NCBI GenBank assembly: GCA_947258895.1 | Contig: CAMYKE010000137.1 | Span: 1-8,477 of the forward strand | DNA from: an uncultured Pseudomonadales bacterium | Lineage (GTDB): Bacteria; Pseudomonadota; Gammaproteobacteria; Pseudomonadales; IMCC2047 | Length of the DNA stretch: 8,477 nt | Direction: 5' to 3' | Part shown: one piece after another, positions 1 to 5,427 of the stretch | Layout of the letters: every line of letters begins with the position of its first letter | Position numbering within the stretch: position 1 is the first letter of the stretch | Notes under the pieces: model-generated | What the model was told of the DNA's origin: nothing | The model's input: the letters and a program-made list of their open reading frames with translations, nothing else | The model's database searches: none | Position numbers and translations under genes: made by a program

Positions 1-79
1 ATGGTTTTTTCCTGTCGGGTAGGTGGGGATAGATGCGATGCCGCTTTTCGCTCAAGAATACGCGGCGAACGCGGGACAT
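1..79 (-). CDS. Possible 5' end of an unrecognised gene running off the left edge
   Basis: Read on the minus strand, an ATG at 79-77 opens a frame that stays open to the window edge (26 codons, beginning MSRVRRVFLSEKRH). The peptide is strongly basic. I do not recognise the family. The ATG lies 9 bases after the stop of another minus-strand frame (89-152), a spacing typical of genes in one operon, and this is the main reason for listing it. No convincing Shine-Dalgarno sequence precedes it, and 26 open codons can arise by chance. A basic N-terminus would fit a DNA-binding or transposase protein, but that is only a guess. Confidence 0.25.
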   Translation of the reverse strand, partial: MSRVRRVFLSEKRHRIYPHLPDRKKP

Positions 80-88
80 GCTACCAGT

Positions 89-152
89 TTATTCGCCGTT
101 GTATCGGCTCTCTACCATGACCGTTTTCACTTTCTCCAGGTGGACACCAGCC
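89..152 (-). pseudogene. 3' tail of an unrecognised gene cut by the left IS
   Basis: On the minus strand the frame ending at the TAA (91-89) reads, back to the IS boundary, about 20 residues ending MVESRYNGE. It looks like ordinary protein and ends just before the ATG of the next minus-strand frame. The IS left end (153) interrupts it, and the upstream part is not found beyond the right end of the IS, where an ankyrin fragment lies instead. This suggests a gene whose 5' part was lost by IS-mediated rearrangement. The piece is too short to assign a family or to exclude chance. Confidence 0.22.
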
Positions 153-171
153 TGTAGCGTGCGAATTCTTA
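153..171 (+). repeat. Left terminal inverted repeat of first IS
   Basis: It reads TGTAGCGTGCGAATTCTTA and pairs with the reverse complement of 1300-1318, with mismatches at positions 4, 5 and 14. It lies 40 bases before the transposase start. Confidence 0.7.
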
Positions 172-211
172 TCTAAGAGGAAGTTTTCCTCCGCCATGCC
201 ATAATGAGCAC

Positions 212-1201
212 ATGAGGGATATCACAGAACTTCTCTTTTCTCTGATGAGATGCTTGACCATTCTGCTGCGCCCGGGCGGAACCAAATCAATTGCAGCTGA
301 AAACCTGATCCTCCGACAACAACTCATTGTAATCAGTCGGAGCCGCAAGCGATCACCGAAGCTTACTCGATCTGATCGCACTGTATTTGCCGTGCTCGCA
401 CAGATCATTCCAAGGCGGCGCCTTACTAAACTGGCCATTGTCGTGCAGCCCGCCGCCATCCTGAAATTCCACAAGGCCCTGGTCAAAAAGAAATATCGAG
501 CACTGTACTCTGCAAAATCAGGAGGCAAACCTGGCCCCAAGGGGCCTGATGAAACGTTGATTCGCCTGGTGGTTGAACTCAAGCAGCGAAACCCACGAAT
601 GGGATACGATCGCATCGCGATGCAGGTGTTCCAGGCATTCGGTGTCGAGATAGACAAACATGTGGTGCGACGTATCCTGGCTAAGCACTACGAGCCCAGC
701 AATTCCGGTGGCCCCTCTTGGCTCACGTTTATCGGCCAGGCTACGGACAGCCTATGGAGCGTAGATCTATTTCGCTGCGAATCAATTCACCTTACATCCC
801 ACTGGGTGATGCTTGCAATTGATGTGCACACCAGGCAAATCGTAGTTTTTGCCACTCATGCAGGCGATATCGATGGAATCGCCGCATGTAGATTGTTTAA
901 GCAGATATTGGTAGGTCGCTCCCCACCCAAAAGAATGAGTACCGACCACGATCCGATTTTTACGTATCACCGGTGGAAAGCTAACCTGCGGATCTTAGGC
1001 ATCGAAGAAGTCAAAACTGTGCCATTTGTGCCCAGGTCACATCCATTTGTGGAACGTGCCATCGGGACCATCAGAAGAGAGTTCCTCGACCACACACTAT
1101 TTTGGAATCAGAGAGATTTATCCAGGAAGCTGGATCAATACAAGATTTACTTTAATGGGTCGCGTGGTCACTTATCTCTTAAAGCGAAAACACCAGTGTA
1201 A
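212..1201 (+). CDS. IS transposase, rve integrase core, shortened by a premature stop
   Basis: DDE-type transposase catalysing cut and transfer of the surrounding IS ends. The N-terminal part (residues 1-160) is the helical DNA-binding region, with the AAENLILRQQL motif near 28-38 shared with the second IS here. The catalytic core carries D185 (SVDLF), D245 (STDHDPIF) and E281 (FVERAIGTIRRE), a D-D-~35-E arrangement. The ATG at 212 is the only reasonable start, although no close Shine-Dalgarno is visible. The frame stops at TAA 1199-1201 after KTPV. Beyond that stop the same frame continues for 31 codons to TAG 1295-1297 and encodes SNYKWISHCNGLFHIPTAY, which resembles the C-terminus I recall for this family. 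The TAA is therefore probably a nonsense mutation in a roughly 361-residue protein. The exact IS family name is uncertain. Confidence 0.85.
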   Translation: MRDITELLFSLMRCLTILLRPGGTKSIAAENLILRQQLIVISRSRKRSPKLTRSDRTVFAVLAQIIPRRRLTKLAIVVQPAAILKFHKALVKKKYRALYSAKSGGKPGPKGPDETLIRLVVELKQRNPRMGYDRIAMQVFQAFGVEIDKHVVRRILAKHYEPSNSGGPSWLTFIGQATDSLWSVDLFRCESIHLTSHWVMLAIDVHTRQIVVFATHAGDIDGIAACRLFKQILVGRSPPKRMSTDHDPIFTYHRWKANLRILGIEEVKTVPFVPRSHPFVERAIGTIRREFLDHTLFWNQRDLSRKLDQYKIYFNGSRGHLSLKAKTPV

Positions 1202-1297
1202 AAAGCTGAGAATACGTGCAACTCCAAGCGAGACATTTCAAATTACAAGTGGATCTCCCACTGTAATGGCTTATTCCATATACCGACCGCATATTAG
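1202..1297 (+). pseudogene. Orphaned C-terminal codons of the first IS transposase
   Basis: Immediately after the TAA at 1199-1201 and in the same frame, 31 sense codons run to a TAG at 1295-1297, just before the right terminal repeat. The peptide includes WISHCNGLFHIP, resembling the end of related transposases from memory. A single base change (for example GAA to TAA) would explain the break. Confidence 0.6.
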
Positions 1298-1299
1298 AC

Positions 1300-1318
1300 T
1301 AAGATTTCGCACGGCACA
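1300..1318 (+). repeat. Right terminal inverted repeat of first IS
   Basis: It ends GCACGGCACA and is the inverted partner of 153-171 (16 of 19 bases). The ankyrin-like frame starts directly outside it. Confidence 0.7.
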
Positions 1319-1494
1319 GGCTTCTGCTTCACTACGCAGTAGAGGAGTTCGGCCACCACCGAAACGGCAGCCTGATCCAGCGACTGATTGAAGCCGGGTC
1401 GGACACGACCGCCAGAGATTGCTTCGGCCAGTCACCCGCGGAAGTACTAGCTAGACGATGCAGCACCCGCGAACTTGTACGCTTATTGGGCTGA
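1319..1494 (+). pseudogene. C-terminal fragment of an ankyrin-repeat protein gene, truncated by IS
   Basis: A frame with no start codon runs from the IS right end to TGA 1492-1494. It has about 57 codons and opens LLLHYAVEEFGHH. It continues with LIQRLIEAGSDTTARDCFGQ and then SPAEVLARR and RELVRLLG. These are ankyrin signatures: the TPLHYA-like helix start, the LIEAGADxxARD turn and hairpin, then GQTPAEVL opening the next repeat. This covers about one and a half repeats at the natural end of a protein. The rest of the gene should lie upstream but is replaced by the IS, and the left flank of the IS shows no ankyrin pattern in any frame I read. Ankyrin repeats mediate protein-protein contacts; the original role is unknown. 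It is on the same strand as the GTPase gene 105 bases downstream and may once have been its neighbour in a transcription unit. Confidence 0.7.
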
Positions 1495-1547
1495 CGCTCG
1501 TTGTTGCGACGACCACGAGTAGAAGTTGCCTGTGACGTGTTTGATTT

Positions 1548-1561
1548 CGCCCCCAGGGGCG
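1548..1561. promoter_or_regulatory. Perfect palindrome upstream of the GTPase gene (possible operator)
   Basis: CGCCCC, two bases (CA), then GGGGCG form a perfect 6-bp inverted repeat. It lies a few bases upstream of an extended -10-like sequence (TGG TAGTAT, 1567-1575), where a regulator would interfere with or assist polymerase. It could instead be the hairpin of a terminator for the old ankyrin gene, but no T-run follows. GC-rich sequence produces such palindromes by chance fairly often. Confidence 0.3.
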
Positions 1562-1566
1562 GATGA

Positions 1567-1575
1567 TGGTAGTAT
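1567..1575 (+). promoter_or_regulatory. Candidate extended -10 promoter for the GTPase gene
   Basis: TG-G-TAGTAT matches the extended -10 pattern (TGn followed by a TATAAT-like hexamer, 4 of 6). It lies 25 bases upstream of the ATG at 1600, which would give a short leader holding the ribosome binding site. No good -35 is present at the usual distance, which extended -10 promoters tolerate. Confidence 0.3.
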
Positions 1576-1587
1576 GCTGTGGCCCAT

Positions 1588-1594
1588 AAAGGAG
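1588..1594 (+). promoter_or_regulatory. Ribosome binding site AAAGGAG deciding the GTPase start
   Basis: AAAGGAG lies 5 bases before the ATG at 1600. It selects that ATG over the in-frame GTG at 1579, which has no Shine-Dalgarno sequence and would place this motif inside the coding region. Confidence 0.75.
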
Positions 1595-1599
1595 TGCAC

Positions 1600-3606
1600 A
1601 TGAAAACCAGTATTTCAGCGTTCTGTACCGAATTCAGTGAGGCGTTGTTTCCCCTGGCCGAGGCGCTGGGCGACGCTCATTCAGCGCTGGAAGCGCTCGG
1701 CGATACGGCTCCGGCGGGGCTGGCGGGGGACGTGGCCAATGCCCGGCACCGGGTGGAGGCCCTGCTCAACAAGGTGCAGGGCCAGGAATCCTACGTGCTG
1801 CTGTTCGGACCACTCAAGAGCGGCAAGTCGACCCTCATCAACGCTATTAGCGGCGGCTACGTCAGCGAGGTCAGCAGCCTCCCGGCCTACCCCTGCATGG
1901 TGTACCTCAGATATGGGCCCGAGCCGGCCTACTCGGTGATCCGCTACAGTGGTAAGCGAGAGAAGCTGACATCGCCGGAGCAGCTGCACGAGCTGCTGAC
2001 TCATGGGCACCGCACCCTGTCGGATCGCATCCGCGCGATGGACGAACTGGGCGAGGAATTCGATCCGGAGGCGCACCTGCCGTCTGCAATTCGCCGAGTG
2101 TTCGTTGAGCTGCCCATGGAGCAGCTGCGTGAATCCGCCACGGTGCTGGTCGACACGCCCGGGCTCTACAGTAAAATGAAATTCGGCTACGACTACATGA
2201 CGCAGGAATTCCGCGACAGCGCCGCCTGCGCTCTGTTCGTGGTCAAGGCGGATAACCTGTTTCTGGAACAGGTATTCAGCGATTTCAACGATTTGCTCGA
2301 CCAGTTCAGCCGGGTTTTCGTGGTGGTCAATATCGACACGGGAAAGAGCGACCTACAGCCCGATGGCACCCTTGCTCCCAGCTTGGAGAGCCGCGACCCG
2401 GGCGAGGTTGTGAAAGCCTTCGAGGTGCTGACCATGAGTGCGCCGCTGCGGCGCGCGGCAGAAAGCGGGCGCCTGCATATCTACCCCATCGACCTGCGCA
2501 GCGTGGCCTCACAGAGACTGCAGGGAGCTGCCGAGGAAACCGGTGACGAACGGTTTGACAATTTCATGTCGGACCTGATGAGCTACCTGAACAGCAATGA
2601 ATACCTGCTGGAGTTCAAGGCCGACACGATGCAGCAGGCCAACCGGCAGTGCCGCGAAATCATCGACCTGGCTGGCTCCGGCAGCGAGTCACAGCTCGAG
2701 ACAGTCCACGACGAGCTCACGCGTTCGGTGGATGCGCTGGAGCGGCGCGGGAATGCGACCGAAGACCTGCTGTCGATCGACTGGCAAGAGGTTCTGACAC
2801 CCGCATTGGGGACGGCGGATGGCGAACTGGCGGAAGCACGCCGTCGCGTGGTGCGGGCTCTCCTCGATACCATCAACCCCCTGCTGGAGGGCTGGAACGG
2901 TTCGGACGCGTCGCTGGAAATGCTGCAGACCGACCTCGGGCAAGCGTTGCGGGAATCCACCCGAGAGTTCCGGCAGGCGGTAAGCGACACCATGGTCCGC
3001 TTCGGCACACAGGGAGCTGAAGCCGCCAAAGTACGGGCCGCGGTGGTAGAGCAGCCGGGCCTGACGGGGTTTGACATGGACGCCCTGTGCAGCACCGCCG
3101 CCGGGCATTTGAAATTGGGCGACGCGGTAGAACCACCAGGGCCAAAGCTCGATGCGCTGCCGGTGAAAAAAACTTTCCTCGACACACTGCTGTTCCGCAA
3201 GCCGGAGGACGTCCGCAAGCGCCTGATTCCGGATACTTCTCAGCCGGTGCCGGCTGCGGAAAAAGCCAGGCGGCTTGCACCCGAGGCACCGGCCTACGTG
3301 CAGGCTGCCTGCGAGTCGAGCTTGGAGGACGCGCTGGCGCAGGTGGAGAAAGACGAATACCGCGCCTCGGTACATCACTACCTGGAGATCGTGACGGCCT
3401 CTGTTGAAACCGGGTTGCGCAAGGAGCAGACCACGCAGGCGCGAGAGCGGCGCGAGATCGACGGGCGCCTGCAGAGCCTGGAGCACGCGCGGCAGCATAT
3501 CGGAGAACTGGCGCAATGCTGCGCGATCGTGCTCGAGCGTGTCGCGGGGATGGAATCAACACATCCGCTGCCCACAGACACGGCTCCGGCGGCTTCGGGC
3601 GAGTGA
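1600..3606 (+). CDS. Dynamin-like GTPase (bacterial dynamin family protein)
   Basis: A 668-residue large GTPase of the dynamin superfamily; bacterial members bind GTP and act on membranes, but the substrate of this one is unknown. A short helical lead (1-62) precedes the G domain: P-loop GPLKSGKST at 70-78, DTPG at 185-188 (G3), and a beta strand VFVVVNID ending at 246 where G4 is expected. G4 normally reads N/TKxD; here it is NID without the lysine. The switch I segment is SLPAYPCMV (93-101), with no obvious threonine at the usual G2 place. Residues 330-650 are mostly helical, with coiled-coil-like stretches near 365-385 and 605-640. A basic amphipathic segment (KKTFLDTLLFRK, 523-534) could touch membrane or a partner. 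No signal peptide or membrane span is seen, so the protein is cytoplasmic or peripheral. Length is usual for the family. GC content is visibly higher than in the flanking elements. It has no intact neighbour on its strand, whereas many bacterial dynamins occur in pairs. Confidence 0.85.
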   Translation: MKTSISAFCTEFSEALFPLAEALGDAHSALEALGDTAPAGLAGDVANARHRVEALLNKVQGQESYVLLFGPLKSGKSTLINAISGGYVSEVSSLPAYPCMVYLRYGPEPAYSVIRYSGKREKLTSPEQLHELLTHGHRTLSDRIRAMDELGEEFDPEAHLPSAIRRVFVELPMEQLRESATVLVDTPGLYSKMKFGYDYMTQEFRDSAACALFVVKADNLFLEQVFSDFNDLLDQFSRVFVVVNIDTGKSDLQPDGTLAPSLESRDPGEVVKAFEVLTMSAPLRRAAESGRLHIYPIDLRSVASQRLQGAAEETGDERFDNFMSDLMSYLNSNEYLLEFKADTMQQANRQCREIIDLAGSGSESQLETVHDELTRSVDALERRGNATEDLLSIDWQEVLTPALGTADGELAEARRRVVRALLDTINPLLEGWNGSDASLEMLQTDLGQALRESTREFRQAVSDTMVRFGTQGAEAAKVRAAVVEQPGLTGFDMDALCSTAAGHLKLGDAVEPPGPKLDALPVKKTFLDTLLFRKPEDVRKRLIPDTSQPVPAAEKARRLAPEAPAYVQAACESSLEDALAQVEKDEYRASVHHYLEIVTASVETGLRKEQTTQARERREIDGRLQSLEHARQHIGELAQCCAIVLERVAGMESTHPLPTDTAPAASGE

Positions 3607-3959
3607 TCGCGTGACTCGAGCGCGAAACCGGCCCGTGCGCAGGATTCCGGAGAAACCCCGAAACCCGAGTTTGACACCACCTACATACATGATGGCTCTT
3701 CTACAGTTCTATGAGTGAAAAAGGCTGCCAACACCCACATAATCTGCTGGTATATAAGGCTTCTCACAACTTTATATAGAACAGGTATATGGGCATCAGC
3801 ATCCAGAGGGATATTTTGGGCGCAAGGGGCAGCGGGTCAATCAAATAGAAATGTGCGAACAGGAGCACCAACGGCATTGTCACATTAAGCAAATGTAGGG
3901 ACAATCCTGCCATGAGCAAATCAAAAAATCCCTATAGCGGCCACCGCTTTCCATCGGAG
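3607..3959. other. Intergenic mosaic without a confident gene
   Basis: About 350 bases follow the GTPase stop. GC falls sharply after about 3660. I see no rho-independent terminator for the GTPase gene. Contents are a small hydrophobic minus-strand ORF (3764-3913, listed separately), a short AT-only inverted repeat (TATATAA at 3751-3757 with TTATATA at 3772-3778), and a 5-bp GC hairpin AGCGG-CCA-CCGCT at 3936-3948. The right boundary is the probable outer end of an IS6-like remnant. The stretch probably represents flanking DNA of successive insertions. Confidence 0.5.
3764..3913 (-). CDS. Small hydrophobic ORF, 49 residues, possible membrane peptide or fragment
   Basis: On the minus strand the ATG at 3913-3911 runs to TGA 3766-3764. 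The peptide has two hydrophobic stretches, around residues 8-25 (including MPLVLLFAHFYLI) and 35-47 (including LWMLMPIYLFYI), separated by a proline-rich turn (DPLPLAP). This could be a tiny two-span membrane peptide or the leftover of a larger membrane protein. An in-frame TAG lies 6 codons upstream of the ATG, so no longer frame survives there. No clear Shine-Dalgarno sequence is present. AT-rich DNA yields hydrophobic ORFs by chance, so this is weak. Confidence 0.25.
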   Translation of the reverse strand: MAGLSLHLLNVTMPLVLLFAHFYLIDPLPLAPKISLWMLMPIYLFYIKL

Positions 3960-4178
3960 GGTACTGCCAAGTTAACTATCCCGGCGTGCGAAAGTACTAA
4001 AAATGCTGCCTCTATGCCAACGTAACCTTTTCCCAAGACGCAAACGCGCCGCGCCTTAAATCACGATAATGGCTAGCGGATACCAAATGCCGACCAAGAT
4101 GAAATAGATTATACACGGCAGCATGAACACCCAAGTATCGCTGAGCCTGCTCCATTGATTTGAACCCTCGCATACCCC
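3960..4178 (-). mobile_element. Remnant of an IS6-like insertion sequence
   Basis: The segment holds the last part of an IS6-like transposase (stop at 4012) and then about 50 bases to a sequence GGTACTGCCAAGTTAAC (3960-3976). That sequence resembles the GGTTCTGTCAAGTTAA-type terminal repeats I recall from some IS6-family elements. It is cut at 4178 by the left end of the second IS, and the other part of the element is not seen on the far side of that IS. The terminal-repeat assignment is from memory and the mate repeat is missing. Confidence 0.45.
4012..4178 (-). pseudogene. C-terminal fragment of an IS6-like transposase
   Basis: The minus-strand frame reads from the junction through MRGFKSMEQAQRYL, then HAAVYNLFHLGRHLVSA, then HYRDLRRGAFASWEKV, to TAG at 4014-4012. 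This pattern (MRGFKS...AQRFL...NLFRLGRHL...YR..R..AF..W) matches the conserved C-terminal tail of IS6-family DDE transposases as I recall it. About 54 residues remain. The catalytic triad lay upstream and has been lost where the second IS begins, just before the MRGFKS motif. The remaining frame is undamaged, so the disruption is fairly recent or only the insertion itself broke it. Confidence 0.6.
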
Positions 4179-4196
4179 TGTGCTCCGCAAATCTTC
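4179..4196 (+). repeat. Left terminal inverted repeat of second IS
   Basis: TGTGCTCCGCAAATCTTC matches the inverted right end (5314-5331) at 16 of 18 positions. It marks the point where the IS6-like frame is broken. Confidence 0.7.
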
Positions 4197-4269
4197 GATC
4201 TTCGCATTCTAGAGTAGGTAATCCTCTACGAATCGCACCCGTGTCGATACTATGGCAGGATGCGCTATT

Positions 4270-5256
4270 ATGGAATTTGCACGAATAATAATCAGACTTC
4301 TGGGCGACTTATTCACGTTCTTGAATTTATTCCTCAGGCCAAAAGCAAGACTTGCCGCTGAAAATCTGTTTCTTCGCAAACAGTTGGTCATGTACCAGGA
4401 ACGCAAGTTCAAACCTCGTCGCCCAACACCTGAAACTCGAATTTCACTGGTACTCCTGTCGAGGCTATTCAACTGGCGGGATGCGCTCGTGGTCGTGCAG
4501 CCCAAGACATTGGTTCGTTGGCATCGTCAGGGCTTTAAGCTGTTCTGGCGGTGGAAGTCGCATCCAGGGCGACCGCCGCTTCCCACTAAATTGAGGCAGT
4601 TGATCCGAGAAATGGCATTGAATAATCCAGCTTGGGGGGAAGAGCGTATTGCAAACGAACTCTTACTCAAGTTAGGAATCAAGGTTTCACCACGAACCGT
4701 GCGAAAGTACATGCCCTCCTCGTCACAAGGTGCTCCACGCGATCAACGATGGTCAACCTTTGTGCGCAATCATGCTGAGGCGATCATTGCCTGCGATTTC
4801 TGCACCGTGGTGACGGCCACGTTTCGAGTCCTCTACGTCTTTATAGTGATCGAGCATCAGACTCGACGCATTATCCATCTCAATGTAACCTCAAATCCAA
4901 CAGCAGAATGGACGTTGCAGCAACTGCGCGACGCCATAGCCTCTGACCATCTCTACCAATTTCTGATTCATGATCGAGACTGTATCTTCTCTTCGCAACT
5001 CGACAATTCCGTTACCCGCATGGGCCTTCGTGTCTTGCGAACCCCTTTTCGAAGCCCGAAAGCCAATGGTCTCTGCGAACGAGTAATCGGAACAATCCGC
5101 AGAGAATGTTTCGACTATCTCATTCCCTTGACACGAAATCACCTACGCAACGTTATGAATGATTGGGTAGCCCATTATAATCATGGCAGACCACACTCGC
5201 GCATTGGACCGGGCATTCCAGACCCACCGACCAATCTTCCCGCTACACCGCAATAG
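4270..5256 (+). CDS. IS transposase, rve integrase core, C-terminus lost by frameshift/deletion
   Basis: DDE transposase of the second IS. Residues 1-150 form the DNA-binding part (AAENLFLRKQL at 29-39; RWHRQGFKLFWRWK near 83-96; NPAWGEERIANELL near 119-132). The core has D176 (ACDFCTV), D235 (IHDRDCIF) and E270 (CERVIGTIRREC). I chose the ATG at 4270 because AGGA lies 10 bases upstream; an in-frame ATG at 4252 has none. The frame ends at TAG 5254-5256 after LPATPQ. Family members normally continue through a short linker to GGLHHEY and a final AA. Exactly that ending, GGLHHEYSLESKAA, is present at 5271-5312 in another frame and stops at TGA 5313-5315, at the edge of the terminal repeat. A deletion with frameshift around 5245-5256 is the simplest explanation. 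The truncated 328-residue protein keeps all three catalytic residues, so activity cannot be excluded. Confidence 0.85.
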   Translation: MEFARIIIRLLGDLFTFLNLFLRPKARLAAENLFLRKQLVMYQERKFKPRRPTPETRISLVLLSRLFNWRDALVVVQPKTLVRWHRQGFKLFWRWKSHPGRPPLPTKLRQLIREMALNNPAWGEERIANELLLKLGIKVSPRTVRKYMPSSSQGAPRDQRWSTFVRNHAEAIIACDFCTVVTATFRVLYVFIVIEHQTRRIIHLNVTSNPTAEWTLQQLRDAIASDHLYQFLIHDRDCIFSSQLDNSVTRMGLRVLRTPFRSPKANGLCERVIGTIRRECFDYLIPLTRNHLRNVMNDWVAHYNHGRPHSRIGPGIPDPPTNLPATPQ

Positions 5257-5315
5257 TATCCCCTGTCTTCGGTGGACTTCATCATGAATATTCTTTGGAA
5301 AGTAAGGCTGCATGA
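5257..5315 (+). pseudogene. Out-of-frame C-terminal end of the second IS transposase
   Basis: In the frame of position 5271 the DNA reads SPVFGGLHHEYSLESKAA and ends at TGA 5313-5315. The GGLHHEY box is a C-terminal signature of this transposase group as I recall it. It is displaced from the main frame, which ends at 5256, so the gene has suffered an indel just upstream. Confidence 0.6.
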
Positions 5316-5331
5316 ATATTTGCGGACCACA
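5314..5331 (+). repeat. Right terminal inverted repeat of second IS
   Basis: It ends TTTGCGGACCACA and is the inverted partner of 4179-4196. The stop codon of the original, out-of-frame transposase end overlaps its inner edge. Confidence 0.7.
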
Positions 5332-5427
5332 GGCTCATTGGAAAATTCCGGATGCGGCCAGGGGCTGCCAGTCATCATTTAGTTTAGAATAGGTCGTACA
5401 AGCCTCCACTTTTTCCAACTGTACTGC

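Larger units (their letters stand above)
153..1318 (+). mobile_element. Insertion sequence with rve-type DDE transposase (IS481/IS3-like)
   Basis: The element is bounded by imperfect inverted repeats beginning TGT: left TGTAGCGTGCGAATTCTTA at 153-171, and right, read inward on the minus strand, TGTGCCGTGCGAAATCTTA from 1318 to 1300 (16 of 19 match). Four further bases outside the TGT (AGCC at 149-152, GGCT at 1319-1322) also mirror each other, so the true ends may be slightly wider. The single gene inside fills nearly the whole element. I see no target-site duplication: the left flank ends in ACACCAGCC and the right begins GGCTTCTGC. Together with unrelated flanks, this suggests rearrangement after insertion. 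The transposase is damaged, so the copy is probably immobile unless complemented. Confidence 0.75.
4179..5331 (+). mobile_element. Second insertion sequence, related to the first
   Basis: It is delimited by inverted repeats TGTGCTCCGCAAATCTTC (4179-4196) and, read inward on the minus strand from 5331, TGTGGTCCGCAAATATTC (5331-5314), 16 of 18 matching. Length is 1153 bp, close to the 1166 bp of the first IS. The repeats share the TGT start and a GCRAAATCTT-like core with those of the first IS, and the two transposases are alignable along their length, so both belong to one family but are clearly different elements. No target duplication is visible (left flank ...CATACCCC, right flank GGCTCATT...). 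The element sits in an IS6-like transposase gene. Confidence 0.75.

Noticed and set aside
1026..1391. Plus-strand ORF of 121 codons crossing the IS right end
   Set aside because: It overlaps the transposase in another frame and continues across the IS boundary into the ankyrin fragment out of frame, so it is a chance reading.
1332..1601. Minus-strand ORF of 89 codons across the ankyrin fragment and GTPase promoter
   Set aside because: The plus frame in this DNA has ankyrin signatures ending in a proper stop; the minus peptide is low-complexity and without recognisable motifs.
2583..3562. Long open frames on the minus strand opposite the GTPase gene (up to about 275 codons)
   Set aside because: They are antisense shadows of a GC-rich coding gene; the proteins are Arg/Ser/Pro-rich without domain signals, while the plus frame carries GTPase motifs and a ribosome site.
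3671..3700. TTGACA-like -35 downstream of the GTPase gene
   Set aside because: No -10-like hexamer lies 16-18 bases downstream, and no gene follows on that strand for over 500 bases.
3751..3778. AT-only inverted repeat TATATAA / TTATATA
   Set aside because: Seven A/T pairs with a 14-base loop in AT-rich DNA make a weak and probably chance structure; it has no T-run or gene end that would make it a terminator.
3936..3948. Hairpin AGCGG-CCA-CCGCT as a terminator
   Set aside because: The stem is only 5 bp and the nearest T-run on the minus strand is separated by several bases; no clear gene ends there.
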